Shown piece after piece: positions 45,873 through 59,000 of a stretch of DNA of 64,000 bases. Both the position numbers and the translations under genes were made by a program. The first letter of the stretch is position 1, and each line of letters starts with the position of its first letter. The stretch comes from Asterias amurensis (Eukaryota > Echinodermata > Asteroidea > Forcipulatida > Asteriidae). Location of the stretch: the NCBI RefSeq assembly GCF_032118995.1, contig NC_092648.1:23526059-23590058 (forward strand), given 5' to 3'. A model generated the notes under the pieces. That model was not told where the DNA came from. It did no database searches and saw only the letters and a program-made list of their open reading frames with translations.

Positions 45873-46184
45873 TGTACACCACTCTGATTGAAAAAGACTG
45901 CGGTTGTTCGAATTCTCTTGGAACTCAAATTGTAAGTACAGTTCCGTGTAAGTACAGTTCCGATATGGGTATCTCGTTTCTTGCAAATGTCACCATGAAC
46001 CTTTGTCTGAATTGCATTAGAACGTTCTTTCAGTTTTAAGCCCAAGTCCTAGAAATGACAAACACGAAACGAGTTCCAAGCATCAAGCTAAATATCAAAT
46101 AACTTCCTCTTGTTTCTTTTTCCAAACCTCGGTTTGAGCTCCCGTCTCCTGCATCGTTTGATGGATGTTGGAAGCAGATTTTAA

Positions 46185-46520
46185 AGACACTGAACGACAC
46201 GTCACGTTTGGTATAATTATTGTCAGCAGCATTCCGCACTTGGTGTATCTTAACATGATGCATAAAATAAAAAATCGGTGAAAAGTTTGACTCGATTGGT
46301 CATCGAAGTTGCAGGAGAGGATGAAAGAGAAAAAAACGCATAATAAAAGGTTTCAGCTGATGTAATTTATTTAAGTAAAGAAAAACCTCTTTCTCAAAAT
46401 TCAGAGGGAGCCGTTTCTCACAATGTTTAATATCAACAGCTCTCCACGGCTCATTACCAAGTAAGTTTTAATGCTAGTAACCGATTATTTTGAGTAATTA
46501 CCAAGAGTGTCCAGTGCATG
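46185..46520. repeat. Family A MITE, diverged
   Basis: TTAAAGACACTGAACGACAC at the left, GAGTGTCCAGTGCATGC at the right; interior GGGAGCCGTTTCTCACAATG. Confidence 0.6.
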
Positions 46521-47175
46521 CCGATTAAAATGCATTCTGTTCCAAACTTGGGTACCGAGTTCAAGCCGGAGTTGGAGCCCTAATCGAGGTTTGAGAAAAT
46601 GACCCTGGTCTGTGCCTGACTAGCGGTTGATGCTTGGACATCCTTTGGCTTTACTCGAATGCTGGACTTTTTTTACTTTTCAGAACAAACATTGTATCCA
46701 TTCACAGCATTGTCAAATTAATTGTTAAAAATAGATCATGTTGATGGGGCGAGTCAGTGATTTCGCAACAAGATAAAAACGTACAAACCACGTGTGAGAA
46801 ACAAGGAATTTTCCTTCAGAGAATAGCATTTAGAAACTCGATTGGGGTTGTGTTGAGCATATTATTGTGCTTTTTAGTCATACTAATGTGTTGCTATCAG
46901 TAATCAAGAGTTTAGTCCCAGAGTTTTTTGTCCCAGTGGCCATGGGACTTTTTGTCCCATGGCCACTGGTATCCGGTATGTAAAGTTTTACATGGTGTTG
47001 GTAGGCCTATTGGTGACGATAAGTAAGAGGACTTGTTTAATCTGAACTTTTGTGGTAAAACCGGGACAACCCCATGCCTCATACACTATTTTGAAGTCGT
47101 GCATCAAGCCGAGTGTTTCATTATATTATTTTCCTTTTATTTATTTTTTATAGAAGTGATCTGTATCAGTGAAAA

Positions 47176-49395
47176 ATGAAGACGTACATTGTATTGGCCC
47201 TGGTTGTGTGCGCACTGTGTGCCGTAGTGCAAGCTGATAATAATGAAGGTAAGTCGATCAATTAATCATCGGCCATTTTGTAGAGCGTCATCATTCTATT
47301 TAGAGGCGCTTAGCAAAGTTTATGGAAACTTAAGCCAACAGAGTGTAGGTTTGTGTTTTGTCTCAAGACACCCAAAGCGAATGATGCATTCATTTAATGT
47401 CCTCCATACATCCAAAAGGTTCATTCTGAGGCGCTTAGCAAAAAGAGTTTATAGAATATCATGTTGAGATGACAAGTGCAATATTGTATTCAAATTGAAT
47501 AATCAGATTCAAATAGATGAGTCTTTAGCTGGCTTTTGAAGGTCCGGTAAGGAGTCAAGTGTACGGAGCTGATTGGGAGATGATTCCACAGCTATGGTGC
47601 ACATAAATCCGTGAAGAGTGCATAGGCCCTTTTCGAAACCACGGCTGCTGTTCTGGGTTCGGCTCAGGCTAGCTTGTTTTGACAATTGCGCGTGCTCTGC
47701 GAACGTGCTCAGCTTCAGACGAAAGAACGGAGCCTGAAGCCGAAATTCGAAATTCGTGGATTCGAAAAGGGTTCATTGATCTTTGGTGTGACGTAGTTTT
47801 CTACTAAAAACAAATCCACCACCGATCTATAGCTCGACTGATGTAATGCGTTTTGATCTGTTTGACAAGATCTGCACATAAACATAACTGATCCAGCAGA
47901 CTCGCTAGAAGATTACTTGCAATACAGTGTGACTGTAGTATTAAAAAAGTCACTCAAAATTAAACCAAGATCTGTTGTCGTTATTCAACAGAAGAAAGGG
48001 AACTTACGGAGAGTCTGAGAAATCTTCTCATGAGGTTGGAAACTCGGGAGTTGGAGCAAAGTAGGTCACATTATGTCCTCATAACACCACCGACAGGAGC
48101 CCGTATGCATGCCATTGCAATACCATACCACAGGACAATAATATTCTTTTGTGTTATTATGCCCAATACAACTGTAACACCCCTGGATGGAAAATTCCAT
48201 TGACCTTTTACAAATTACAAAAAGTAAACCCTGGAAACGAAAAAAGGGCATACAAAAATCATTGCCAAGGGATAGTTGTTGGTATATGCAACAATACACC
48301 ATTCGTCATCAATTTATTGTAAAAGGCCATGAACGACAGAATGGTTTAGAACCAGTGCAGTTCACCGTTTCATTCCAATGGGCAGTCGGAACAAAATGAA
48401 CTCCCACACCTCCAGGTTCTGATGGCTCTTTGACGAGAGCGATTACCTCGAGCCGTTTCTGGAACTTCAATATTGAAGCAGACTATAGAGCTGACACAAT
48501 ATGAAATGTTGATGAAAAAAATATTGTTGTCAAAAGCACACAACTGAAAATAATTGATCGTGTATACATCGAGAATACATCAGGTAATTTTGGTAATAGC
48601 TAAATCTGACTCCCTGTGTTTTGAACATGGAACAATGTCTGTCAGTTACTTAGTCTGGAAATCCTTACCATTTTGCATTTTCCTTTCAATTCTTGTCTCC
48701 TTTTCCTCTCCCTAGAACTGGAGGAGGCAATTGCGCCTGAGCAGAGTAAGTTCGAAGACTCATTTGTTATAACAATATGAAAAGAGTAACCATGTTTACG
48801 AAGCCACTGCCCGGTCAGATTTGTCTTCAACCCAGGTTGAACTCCTCCGCGCAATGGAGACTGGCGTCCTACCAGAGTATGTTTGGTCTGGGCGTTAGTT
48901 TGGGCAGCGGCCTGTTGACCGGTCTTTTCCCCTTATAAGTTAGTTTTTGACCATTTTAAGGCCCAATGTACAGTTTAAATTGTTGTTATCAATAGTTCTT
49001 TAATGTGCATAATCCCTGACTAGAGTAATGATTGCGCTGACTCTGTGTGATAGGATGAGCTATCCTTTTTACAGCTCCATGGTGATTACATTTGTTGATC
49101 AGTTTTGAAATAATATTGCAATGTCGTGTCGCGGTACTGACTCTCTATCCACATCAAGTGCGGATGCGCACGTGCGAAGCTATACCCGGGCAACATTCCA
49201 TGATCGGGCTTCTTTATGTTCATTTTCTATGGCATTTTTGTCCACAAACTGCCAAGACTATACAATGCTCTTGAATGTAATAATTAGTTTGTAAAATTTG
49301 TTTCTCCTTATTTTGCTCTCACAGAGCGAGGCTGTTTCCACGATTTCGATTGCTCGTCTCGTCGCTGTGACACTTCCCGCAACCAATGCTGGTAG
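47176..49395 (+). CDS. Small secreted cysteine-rich peptide precursor, paralogue 3 (80 residues)
   Basis: Coding exons 47176-47248, 47992-48060, 48716-48745 and 49325-49395, in frame, with stop TAG at 49393. The signal peptide differs from paralogue 2 mainly by one residue (MKTYIVLALVVCALCAVVQA). The propeptide helix exon is identical to paralogue 2. The linker exon is acidic (ELEEAIAPEQ). The last exon follows a Lys-Arg site and encodes a predicted 21-residue mature peptide with Cys at mature 2, 8, 13 and 20 (the third Cys is shifted by one), Phe3, Asp7 and terminal Trp. Net charge about 0. Introns and 3' flank align with paralogue 2, so the two arose by a recent duplication of several kilobases (about 39345-43630 and 45640-49440). 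The precise function cannot be read from sequence. Confidence 0.83.
47627..47775. repeat. TTTCGAAACCACGGCT-type foldback (family G)
   Basis: CCCTTTTCGAAACCACGGCT at the left, an imperfect inverse CGAATTCGTGGATTCGAAAAGGG-like end at the right. A second copy lies at 60209-60360. Intron 1 of paralogue 3. Confidence 0.55.
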
Positions 49396-52300
49396 GTGAC
49401 AAGTTGGAACGGCACGACACCATTGGCAAAATCTGGCTTCGTAGTGTTTTTATATATGATGTTTATTAAGGGGATGCGGCAGAAAACTATAATAAGGGCC
49501 CCATACACGGCTAGCTTCAGTTTGGTCCACGCTATCAATAGGGAAATGTTTTAAATTCCCGCGGGTTTTTTCGGCTGAAGGGCTGCATGCCTGATTTATA
49601 CCGCATAAATAACCTACGTATTAAACACCAATTAGACAAAGCCTTAGACTTAAGTAATTCTTGACTTTAAACTTGTCGACTAAAGATACTCTGCACATAC
49701 CTTGAACTTGAAACAAAATTATGTAGAAAACTACAAAAGTATTCTAAATTCTTAATTCTAAGTTGAGTTTATAATAACTAGATGCTCAAAAAGATGACAT
49801 TTCATTCACGTTCAAAAAGTAACAGAGTATACTATTTCCTACATTCTATGTTGTTATATTTCGGTTTCTGGTTTATTGTTTTATGCTAGTGGTTGCCGAA
49901 TAGCCATTTCAAAACCTCTCAAAGGAATGTGGGTAAGGTATTCCACATTTTTCGCTAGCCCTGTATTAGGGTACTAAGTATGTGTAGTTTTCTTGTTATA
50001 GTCAAATCCGTAGTCAATACCATAATCCATGTTTGCCTATAACCAACAAACTTTCACCAACATGTATCTCCCAGTAAAAGTTGTTTTTGTAATAAACCAG
50101 ATTTCAAGCAACTTTTCTCTTCTAACAGTTTCTTGAATAAAAAAGGTACTATAAATGTGTTGAAGCCCCCCTCCCCCCCCCCCCACCCACCACCCACCAC
50201 CACTCCTCACCTGAAGTCATGGCGGGTGCTGCTCACCACATTGCTTACGAAACACCTTTAAGTGCATAATAATCCCTTGGCCCAATTTCATAAAGCTGTT
50301 TCATTTCATTTCATTTTCATTTATTAATTTCACAGGCAAAAATTCAGGCACCGCAGACAATAAGAACAGTAAGAAAACAAAAACATGAACATACAATACA
50401 ATAACAAAAAAAGCAGCACCCCTGAAGGATTTAAAAAAAAGTAAACTAAATTACTATTGAGTTAATCTCCTGATGCCACAATTTACGAAGAGACAAAAAG
50501 GGACATTACAGATGGACATTATTAAAACATGGCATACAGTATACAAGTATAGAACTATACAAGCAGTTAAAACTATAAAAGCACTACTGGGCATTAAAAA
50601 TACAAAATCGTTAAAAAAGAGATCACTGTTACTTGAAAATGAATACATGGTCGATTAAAAAGATGTCACTAACAAAAGAGGACAATAGGGTCCACGGTTC
50701 AGGTAAAGTTCTTCAGTTGGAAAACGTGTATAAAACCAATGGTAGCTGTTGCAAAAAAAATGTGGAGTATAAACATACGAGGGCAATAGGAGGTAAACGA
50801 TTGCAGGCGTATGTGTCTCTGCACTTATGATGTTTTTGTTGTACCACATTGGAACAGCGGATCCTGGGATTCTTTGTTCGTACTGGACCCCTTAGAAAGG
50901 GAACAATAAAACAACATTGTAGCAGGACTTAAAACAATATTAGGACATCTAATTTAAAGAGCCCGTGAACAACACGTTTTTGATTGTGTGGCCTTAAAAG
51001 TGCTCGCACCACGACTTCATCAGAGTGTTCTGGAATAAAAATGAGTGACGACGCCCTCTGTTGCCCAACCACATAACAAATATGTTTAGTTCCGGTGTTA
51101 CTTTCTACTTCCTGTCAAAAATTGAAAAGAAATCGGAAGTTTAGTTGTCCGAAAATGTATTTGATTTCGTTTTAAGAGGCTAAGAGAACTTTTAAGTATT
51201 TTTGAGCATTGTGAATTATTTAGAAATTTAGCATTGTTTGCCATTGGAGTTGATTTTGTGGTGCACCCTGGTGTGAAAAAAAAAAAAAAAAAAAACACGA
51301 GTCATAGCGCCCTCTAGTTGTATTCATCACTAAATGTACAGTGTGCACTATAGATCTGTGAACTCTAATATTAACATTCTCCTATTATTAATTTTTCATA
51401 TTGTATCGTACAGTCTTCAATGTTTAATTTGGGGTGCATTTTACTATTCGTAATCATTAGAGTAAGAGAGCGAAACTCATCGAAAAGAAACATTTATTCG
51501 TGTGCTGTAGGTGGTGGGTTGAACTCTATGTCCGTTGTGCATTGTGAACGCGTTTCAGCCATAATTGTATAAGCTTTTTCAGACTGGGGTTTATAGCCTA
51601 CATAATTTGGTTGCAAACGAGTGTCTACCTATACCCACAAACAACTCCATCAAATTAATCGCAGCTAGCCAACAATCAACAAAATGCAACATCGTCTACC
51701 AGTAGTTCTTCAAGAAAGTGACATGACACCTACCACATTAATACCATCGTCCAGCAAGCTTACAATCCACAGTATTCCAAACTGTATATCAGTCACAATG
51801 TGGCCACTTACAGTTAAACTTCCCTCTTTCTTCATCCCCAACCTCCTCAATGCGCACATCTTATATAAACGTTTTATTGTGTACAATAAAATTAGTTCAT
51901 TTCATTTTCAAGGGTGGTCACTTTTTTGAGATGTCGCCACAACTCCGGAGCGAATCATGTCCAAGCAGGAAGAATGACCCCATTACACAATCTGAGCGGT
52001 AACGCTTCATATTATTCAAATTTTAGGGACGGTGTTGATCTCTTTTTCCATAACCGTAGTGCTTTGAAGCGAAACATTTCTTTAAAAAAAATATATTTAA
52101 AAAAACATTCAAAGCTGACGTACATGTACGCCCTACTTATCACCACGTAACTTTTTATTTCCATTTTGAAGAGTAATTACCCAACGTTAACAGACCCTAA
52201 ACCAATTTCCATGTGCATAGCAATGGTCCATATTCATGCAAAGCGATGGAAGCCTGCTGCCGAGATGATTTTTTTGTGAGTTCAGTAATAGAGCATCCTT

Positions 52301-55300
52301 TGTCTATGGTTCAAATCAAACTCAGCGGGATAGAAAAGCATCGTCTGCAAGTCATCAAGTCCTGATTCCCTTTCCCTTCGCCAGTCTGTCTCTCACCAAG
52401 TCAGGGAATATCATAAACACTTGGGCTCCTAAGGAAGCGACGGAATGAAATTGACCCGAAAGACGACTGATGGATTGTTGGCCCGGTCACGTAGTGTGAA
52501 AATGATGAGGAGTACCACACCGAAGAGTCTTCTTGAGAGTCAAGATGATGGATGTATAAAGGAAGACAAAATTGTCCTAATGTGACATGTAATTCGTCTT
52601 AAACAATCCACTGAAGCATTTCTTCAGAATGTGGGCTGATGTATCCATCATAATATAAGCCACCTGGTGGTTGCCTCTGAACCTTTTTTTTTTGAAAACG
52701 GATTATTATTAATATTGTCAAAGATATGCCTACCACCTAATATCTGAGTTATCTCTTGGCGCTTTACAATAATATTACAACAACAAAACTATATCTGCCC
52801 CAATACACCGAGTGTTTTTTGTGCTGAGTTACGGGAAACACCCCAAAACGAGATAAGATTGGAACTAGATTCTAAAGAATCGTGTTTTTATTCGTTTTTA
52901 TTTGAAAGTAAACACAATTGTCGCAGTACCATTTAAAAGGCCTTGGACAGTATTGGTTTATAACTCAAAATAATTGTTAATACTAGTAACATGGAGCTAT
53001 TGATAGTGAACGTTGTGAGAAACAGCCCGCTCTGAAGTTACGTTGTAGTTTTGTTTAAAGAAAGTCTCAGTCAAATACTATAGAAGACTTCAGGCCTGAA
53101 GCTTTTTATTATATAGCTATCTGAAAGACACAAATTTGGTGCAACAGGATTGTTTTTTCCCTATTATTATTCTCTAGCAACTTCGATGACCAGTTGATTC
53201 ATTATTTCTTTACAGATTTTTAAATTTTATGCATACGTTGGGATACACCAAGTGAAAATACTGGTCTTAGACAATATTAAATGAGGCTGGTGTTCCTACA
53301 GTCGTCATTGACGGCAGAATTCCAAGTCGATTCAGTCATGCCAGGAGGATTGCGCATAGTGTGAAATGACACCTCTCCTTCATTTTGGATTTTTAGCATT
53401 GCCAACATTGTTGTATTGACGTTTCTAATTCACCCAAACTATCTCGGGGGGGGGGGGGGGGAATAGCATTAAGGAAGCAGGTCCCAAGTGACTCTTCCAA
53501 CCAAGCCTTGACAAGACCATGGAGCAGACAAGACTGTCCTCAAACTGTGACGACATCAATAATGGCTAGAGTCATTTTTCCTTAAATTGAAGTTGAGAGG
53601 GGTGGGGGGACACAAACTATTTCTTCGAATTAATGTGAAAGAAAGGCAAGCACAAGTTCTATCATAAAATGTAGATCGTGTGATGAGAGAGGGGAAGAGA
53701 AGGGTACTCGTAACCGCAAGGACAACTTTGGACGGTCCCAAAATGTTAGACTTTTCGGGCTATTTTTTTTTACTCCCTTCGCACCAATTTGTGTGAAGGA
53801 TCTGATACCATACTGCCCTTTTCAGACTGACGACAACTGACAATGTCTAAACATCAAGAATAGACTTAAGACGTTCCAGCCATAATTGGCAAAAGAATAA
53901 CGAGAGAGAAAAGGGAGAGGCAGAAACAATAATCAACGCCTCCGGTAAACTCCGCCCAACCAATTATCATTCTTCGTTTGGGCCCACTGTTATAAATAAA
54001 GTAATTGGTGTGCACGAGCCACCTGTCTAAACCATCGTTAACGTCTATAAACTGCTTCAATATTGGTCTAAAATCTAATTCTACAACATGGTCTAAGCAA
54101 GGATGATTGCCCGATCATCACGAAAGGAAGATGCAACACGGCTGGAGAGCTTTGATTGCATTCAGTGGACTATAGTGCACAATATTTGTCAGAGACCAGA
54201 ATAACATAGGAAAAAACACCCACGTTGTGTGCTTTCAGATGCCTTACTTATTATATTTCGAATGGTGTCCTTGGTATATGATGTTACAGTTCAGATGCCT
54301 AATAAAAGGCTCAAGGTTTGAAGTCTTAAATCACTTAATATAGAAATTACTTCTTTCTCGAAACCTACGTCACTCACAATGTTTTCATTTACCAACAGCT
54401 CTCGATTATGTCCACACACAGGAAGAATAAGTTTCTTATCAAATCTTATCAATTTTCGGGGGGAAAGGAAAAGTGATATCTTTTTCAAGAACCGCAATAC
54501 CTCAAAGTAAATAGTTTCTCAAGCTGCTGTACTTCCTACCACGTAAGTTTCGATTGCCTTCAATGTTCAGAGTCGTTACCAAACGTAATACAAACCCTTT
54601 AAATTATTCGTCGAGACTTTTTTTTTACACAAAGCAATTCCATTATTTAGAACTTGTTCGTCGGAGCTGTCAACACCGACCAATTTTATTTCCCACACGA
54701 CTGCTGGGAATTTCTGAATGTATATTTGTGTTTACACTATTGACTGGAAAGGGGGGGGGGGGTGGATCTGCAACGATCTGGAGAAATTCTTTGTCCACAT
54801 TTTGGCAGACAAAAATAAATAGTATTCATCACGGCAGCGTTAAATCATAAGACAAGTCTCTTGTCAATGCATGGTGTGCACATTTTTAGAAATAACCGCA
54901 ACTTTGTTTTGGACCCTGTACATGAAAACACTTGAAATGGAAATAAGAAAAAGAAGAAAACAAGTTAAAAATAATAACAACAAAATTGAGAAAAAAATAT
55001 GAAAATAACATGAGAGGAAGAGAAAACAGACTATATTCAATTGATTTCATTCCAACAACTTATTTTTTTACCCCCCCCCCCCCCCTCCCGTTATTCGGAC
55101 CTGCATGATGCAGTAATTTGTACTCAAACGTTTTTCATTTTAATATGGCCAACTGACTGCCGGAGATACTGCCCCCAGCTTCCTCCCCGGCAAATTATAT
55201 TGACGGGAGCACTACAGAGGCAAATATTCGTGTGCCAAACTAAAACCGTAATATTTGTAGGCTTTCGACATTTGTTGAGTAATAAATACTGTTGTGGGGT

Positions 55301-56068
55301 CATACAGTTAATAGATTGTGTAATTATGACACATTATCATAACTCGGGGTTCTTTTCTTAAGAAGTGCACTCAATTATTGAGTTTCTGGTTTCAAGTGGG
55401 TCCTATTTGGCCTGGGAAGTGGACGGATGCTGCATGACAACTTTGGCAGCAAGTCAGTCTGGGAAATTTAAAACTTTGTGCGGGGTAGTTAGCAACGAAG
55501 GTAAACAAATTAAAAGAAAACTGAATGTAAGTTGTGCAACAATTTGTTGGATTAATTTTTTTAATAAAATGAGAAAATAACAATAAATGAGAAAATAACA
55601 ATAATGTAACAGGTTTTTTTTTAAAGTTGTGACTTCATCTCAACTTTGACTCGATGAGAAACCCCAAAAACAAAAAACTTGTGTCATTTTGTTAATTAGT
55701 TATTGAGATAAGGGTTAATGAACTTTTGACTAATTAGCATAATGCTATATTTGGACAGCAATATCTTCAATAGTAAAGAACATACAGAAATAAACTTTAT
55801 ATAATTTTGAAGCTCTACAAATTACCTTCACAAATATTGTGACCAAAATATGTCACCCATGTTTTTTGAGTTGAAGCCATCAATTACCCTAATAAAATGG
55901 CAACAAACTTGTTGATCGTTATACCTGTTCCAACAGACATCTTGACCAAATGCGAACATAGTTTACTGAAGGAGTACAAAAATAAATAAAAAACATGTAG
56001 GCCTAACGTAGCATTTTTGTGTGAGATGTCACAAGAGGTTTCACAATTCAGAAAATATTATGCCTTAC
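49396..56068. other. Gene-poor interval, about 6.7 kb
   Basis: No exon could be supported. It shows C-rich runs at 50166-50215 and 55068-55090, an A run at 51278-51296, a G run at 53446-53462, a G run at 54750-54762, family A MITE remnants at about 52935-53285 and 54190-54550, and otherwise AT-rich unique sequence. Confidence 0.55.
52935..53285. repeat. Family A MITE, right end truncated
   Basis: Left part TTAAAAGGCCTTGGACAGTA with TATAACTCAAAATAATTGTT, then AGAAACAGCCCGCTCTGAAG and GACTTCAGGCCTGAAGC. It stops at ACTGGTCTTAGACAATATT without a closing tip. Confidence 0.6.
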
Positions 56069-59000
56069 TCAGTTGCAATTCAAATTGTTTTCAACTTGGT
56101 TGATTAATTTGAGTATGTCCTTGCACAATTTCTCAAGGTTGTTGGTCTCTGGACGTGTAAAGTCATAGGTATTCATTCTGGTGACGATTGTAGATTCTGT
56201 ATCATCTCGCAGGAAATGAAATAACACGGCTTGCTGTGCATTTAGAATCAAGCCTGCCACCTCTTTTTGCTTTGTTAAATCTGTGCAACACTCATAAAAA
56301 AGTTGCTTTTTGCTTCGCTCAGAAATATCCCCAAAACCACTTTTCCGAGATGCTATCAATAGCATGTTGCCATCTATCAATTGACATGTTCCGTCCGGCA
56401 CAAAAGTGTGTTTGTCAACAATGTCTGGAAGACTGTAACCAGTAGGACATGTTTTGAAGCGTTCATCACTTGACTCCTGTGGAGGTGAGGGCATTTGGTC
56501 ATCTTCGTAAGTCGAGTCAATTTCCTGAATCTGAAATCCTATTAGATGGGCATTATCATCACTCCTTGAACTGCCGCCGATGTTTCTTACATCGTATATG
56601 GGAGCAGGGCTAGTATGAATCCCCAGCAGATCCTCTATAAGTGACTCTACAGCCTGCCTTCCTGCAGCATTCGAGAACAGCTTTAGAAATCCATATTTAA
56701 ACCTTCTCATCTGTACATTTGCTTGTAGGCGGTCTGAAAAAAGGTAATGAACATGAGCTAAGGTCAAATTCTTCAACATTCAATATCAACACATGTTGGG
56801 TAACTATCCAAACTGTTGAGTGAGGGGTGGACCTGTAATCTGTTTTGCATCCCCACCCCCGCCCCCTTGTGAACTTGTGCAATTTGTCCATTCAGGGGAA
56901 TGTTTCCAGTCCACCTCAGACTTTTAATTTACACTGCCAAACAAAATCAGACTTTGACGAAAATCAGAAACTGGTAACAATATCCACTGTTGGTATAACA
57001 AAATCACACATAAAGATTTCTTCTACAACTTCCGGTGGTTACTGAGCAGTATCTAATGGCAGCTCCTTCACAAGCCTTCCCTGATGCCTGCCATGGCACA
57101 ATAATATTGACTGCCTTTAATAAAAACGTTCCTGAAGTTTAATTCAGCACACACCAAGAAAGGGTCCTTTCTATTCCACTTCGGACCTCATCTTGGAAAC
57201 ACTGTTGTTTCTGCACTGGCTCCCTATCAAACATAATATGGGTATGTTCGATTAGCTTCCCTGTGTAAAAGGTGCTTTCTCATTCGGGTGAGCCCCTGAC
57301 AAGAGCTAATCGAACGATCACATTCGCCCTCTCGTGGTGTTGTCATGCACCTCGGGCCAGCTCCAGGTGACCCGTTCCACAAGCTAGGCACTGGGGGCTG
57401 ACCTGGAGGAGCCCCTGGAATGACGTCAAAGCTATTTGAACGTACCGGGGACAGACTGGGGTCGACCCGGGGAAGATAATCCAACGCACCCTATGTCATG
57501 TCTATATCTCATACTGGTACCCAATGCTTGTGCATATTATAGACATGAAAAGTATGGGAACCAGAGAAGTATATGTAACATGCTTTTAAAGTTGGAAATT
57601 TAAACTTTTGTAAAATTGAAAAGGCTGTTTTTAAGGACAAATTTGAAAATTGTATATTTAGTACGAACACTTGTATTTTCATAAACATTAACAACTTTAT
57701 AATAATTTACATTTATTTTGTAATAGTTGGCAGCTATAAAGAATGGTTAAGCTCATAAATATTGACACAGACATTTATAGATTAATTCTTTTCTTTCCCC
57801 CTTTTTTTCTTTCAATCGACAAACCTATGTTTACAGATACGCCATATCACCTGAACCAAACTGTCCTATAAATGAGTAAAGTGTTATTACCAACTACATA
57901 TACTTACTTTCCACCTCCCAAACAGAAAACCCTGACAATTCTTTGTATTTGATGTCTTTGATGGCTTGCTGCAGATTTGTTGATAAACTTGGTTCTGGTA
58001 GGTTGTCCAACATTATTGTAGAGTTTATGGGCAGTATCTTTTACACCTTTTGTTTGTCTTGTTTTGTGAGCTGTTTATATACTCCGACCCATTTATACTC
58101 TTCTGGTCTCTCTAAATTCCACTTTAAATAACTTCTTTCTATGTCCAGAATGACAATTGCCTACAAATGAAAATAAACAATCAAAGTAAAGCCTGTGGGA
58201 ACATTCGAGTACCGGTATGTTACTTATAATGTAAAGATGCTGTGGTTTAAACAACTACTTGTAAGCCACAAATTTGTGGACCACGTCAGGTGGATAGTTT
58301 CTTTTTTGCCTTGTAATGCACTAGCAACTGAAAAAAAGGTACACCAATACTGGTCATGCAACCAAATTAAATATCAGGTAAACAAAGCAATAGTAACAAA
58401 TTATTCCAAAATCTTTGTATTTTGGGATTAATAACCTTCAAGAGGAACATAGCAGCAACAAAATAACAAAACATTAAGAGTTATGTTATGATATGCACAT
58501 ATTAATATGATGAACTGCACAATCCTCGCGTGCCGAGTATGTGGTATAGATCGCAGCTAGCAATTTTTTTTTTCAAGTTTGAATTTGTGATTCCAATTTT
58601 ACACCAAAAATTAATTTGAGAGAATCCTTTCTTTTGTTTCAAGAAGAGTAAAATTACTATTTTACTATTAATTTTTTAATGACAATGGAAATTTAGACTA
58701 CAAAGAAAAGAATTTGCTCACAGCTAAATGTAGCTGCAACCATCTTGTCCTTACTCTATGCTGCAACCATGAGCCATGCTGCAACATGTCTCCCAATGCG
58801 AACGGTGTTCATACTCAACCAGAATCAGCTGATTTGCTGGCACCCCAACACATGTTCTGAGTACAAGTATTACACAATATCGGCTGCTGTCATCAAGCAG
58901 TCTTTTTACAACTCAGCTGAGATGCTTTGGTTAGAGGAAATAGAACGGATGATTCAAGAGAAAACATATATCATTGGTTTGATATAATTTACGAAAAAAC

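Larger units (their letters stand above)
43587..47175. other. Interval between paralogues 2 and 3, including promoter and first exon of paralogue 3
   Basis: Conserved 3' flank just after paralogue 2 (TTGGAACGGCACGACACCAT, shared with paralogue 3). A foldback at 44072-44301 (CACTGCAAAACCGAGGTGTT with a diverged inverse). A family E relative at about 45270-45370. Paralogue 3 promoter block from about 45640, motif AGCTCCGGTCTA at 45861-45872, noncoding exon ending at 45931 (AAATT then GTAAGT). A family A MITE at 46185-46520. A short palindrome at 46934-46971 (CAGTGGCCATGGGAC and inverse). No other coding sequence supported. Confidence 0.6.

Noticed and set aside
58745..58987. 80-codon frame on plus in intron 2 of the unknown gene
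   Set aside because: No family similarity recognised, no splice or promoter support, and it lies within an intron of a gene on the other strand.
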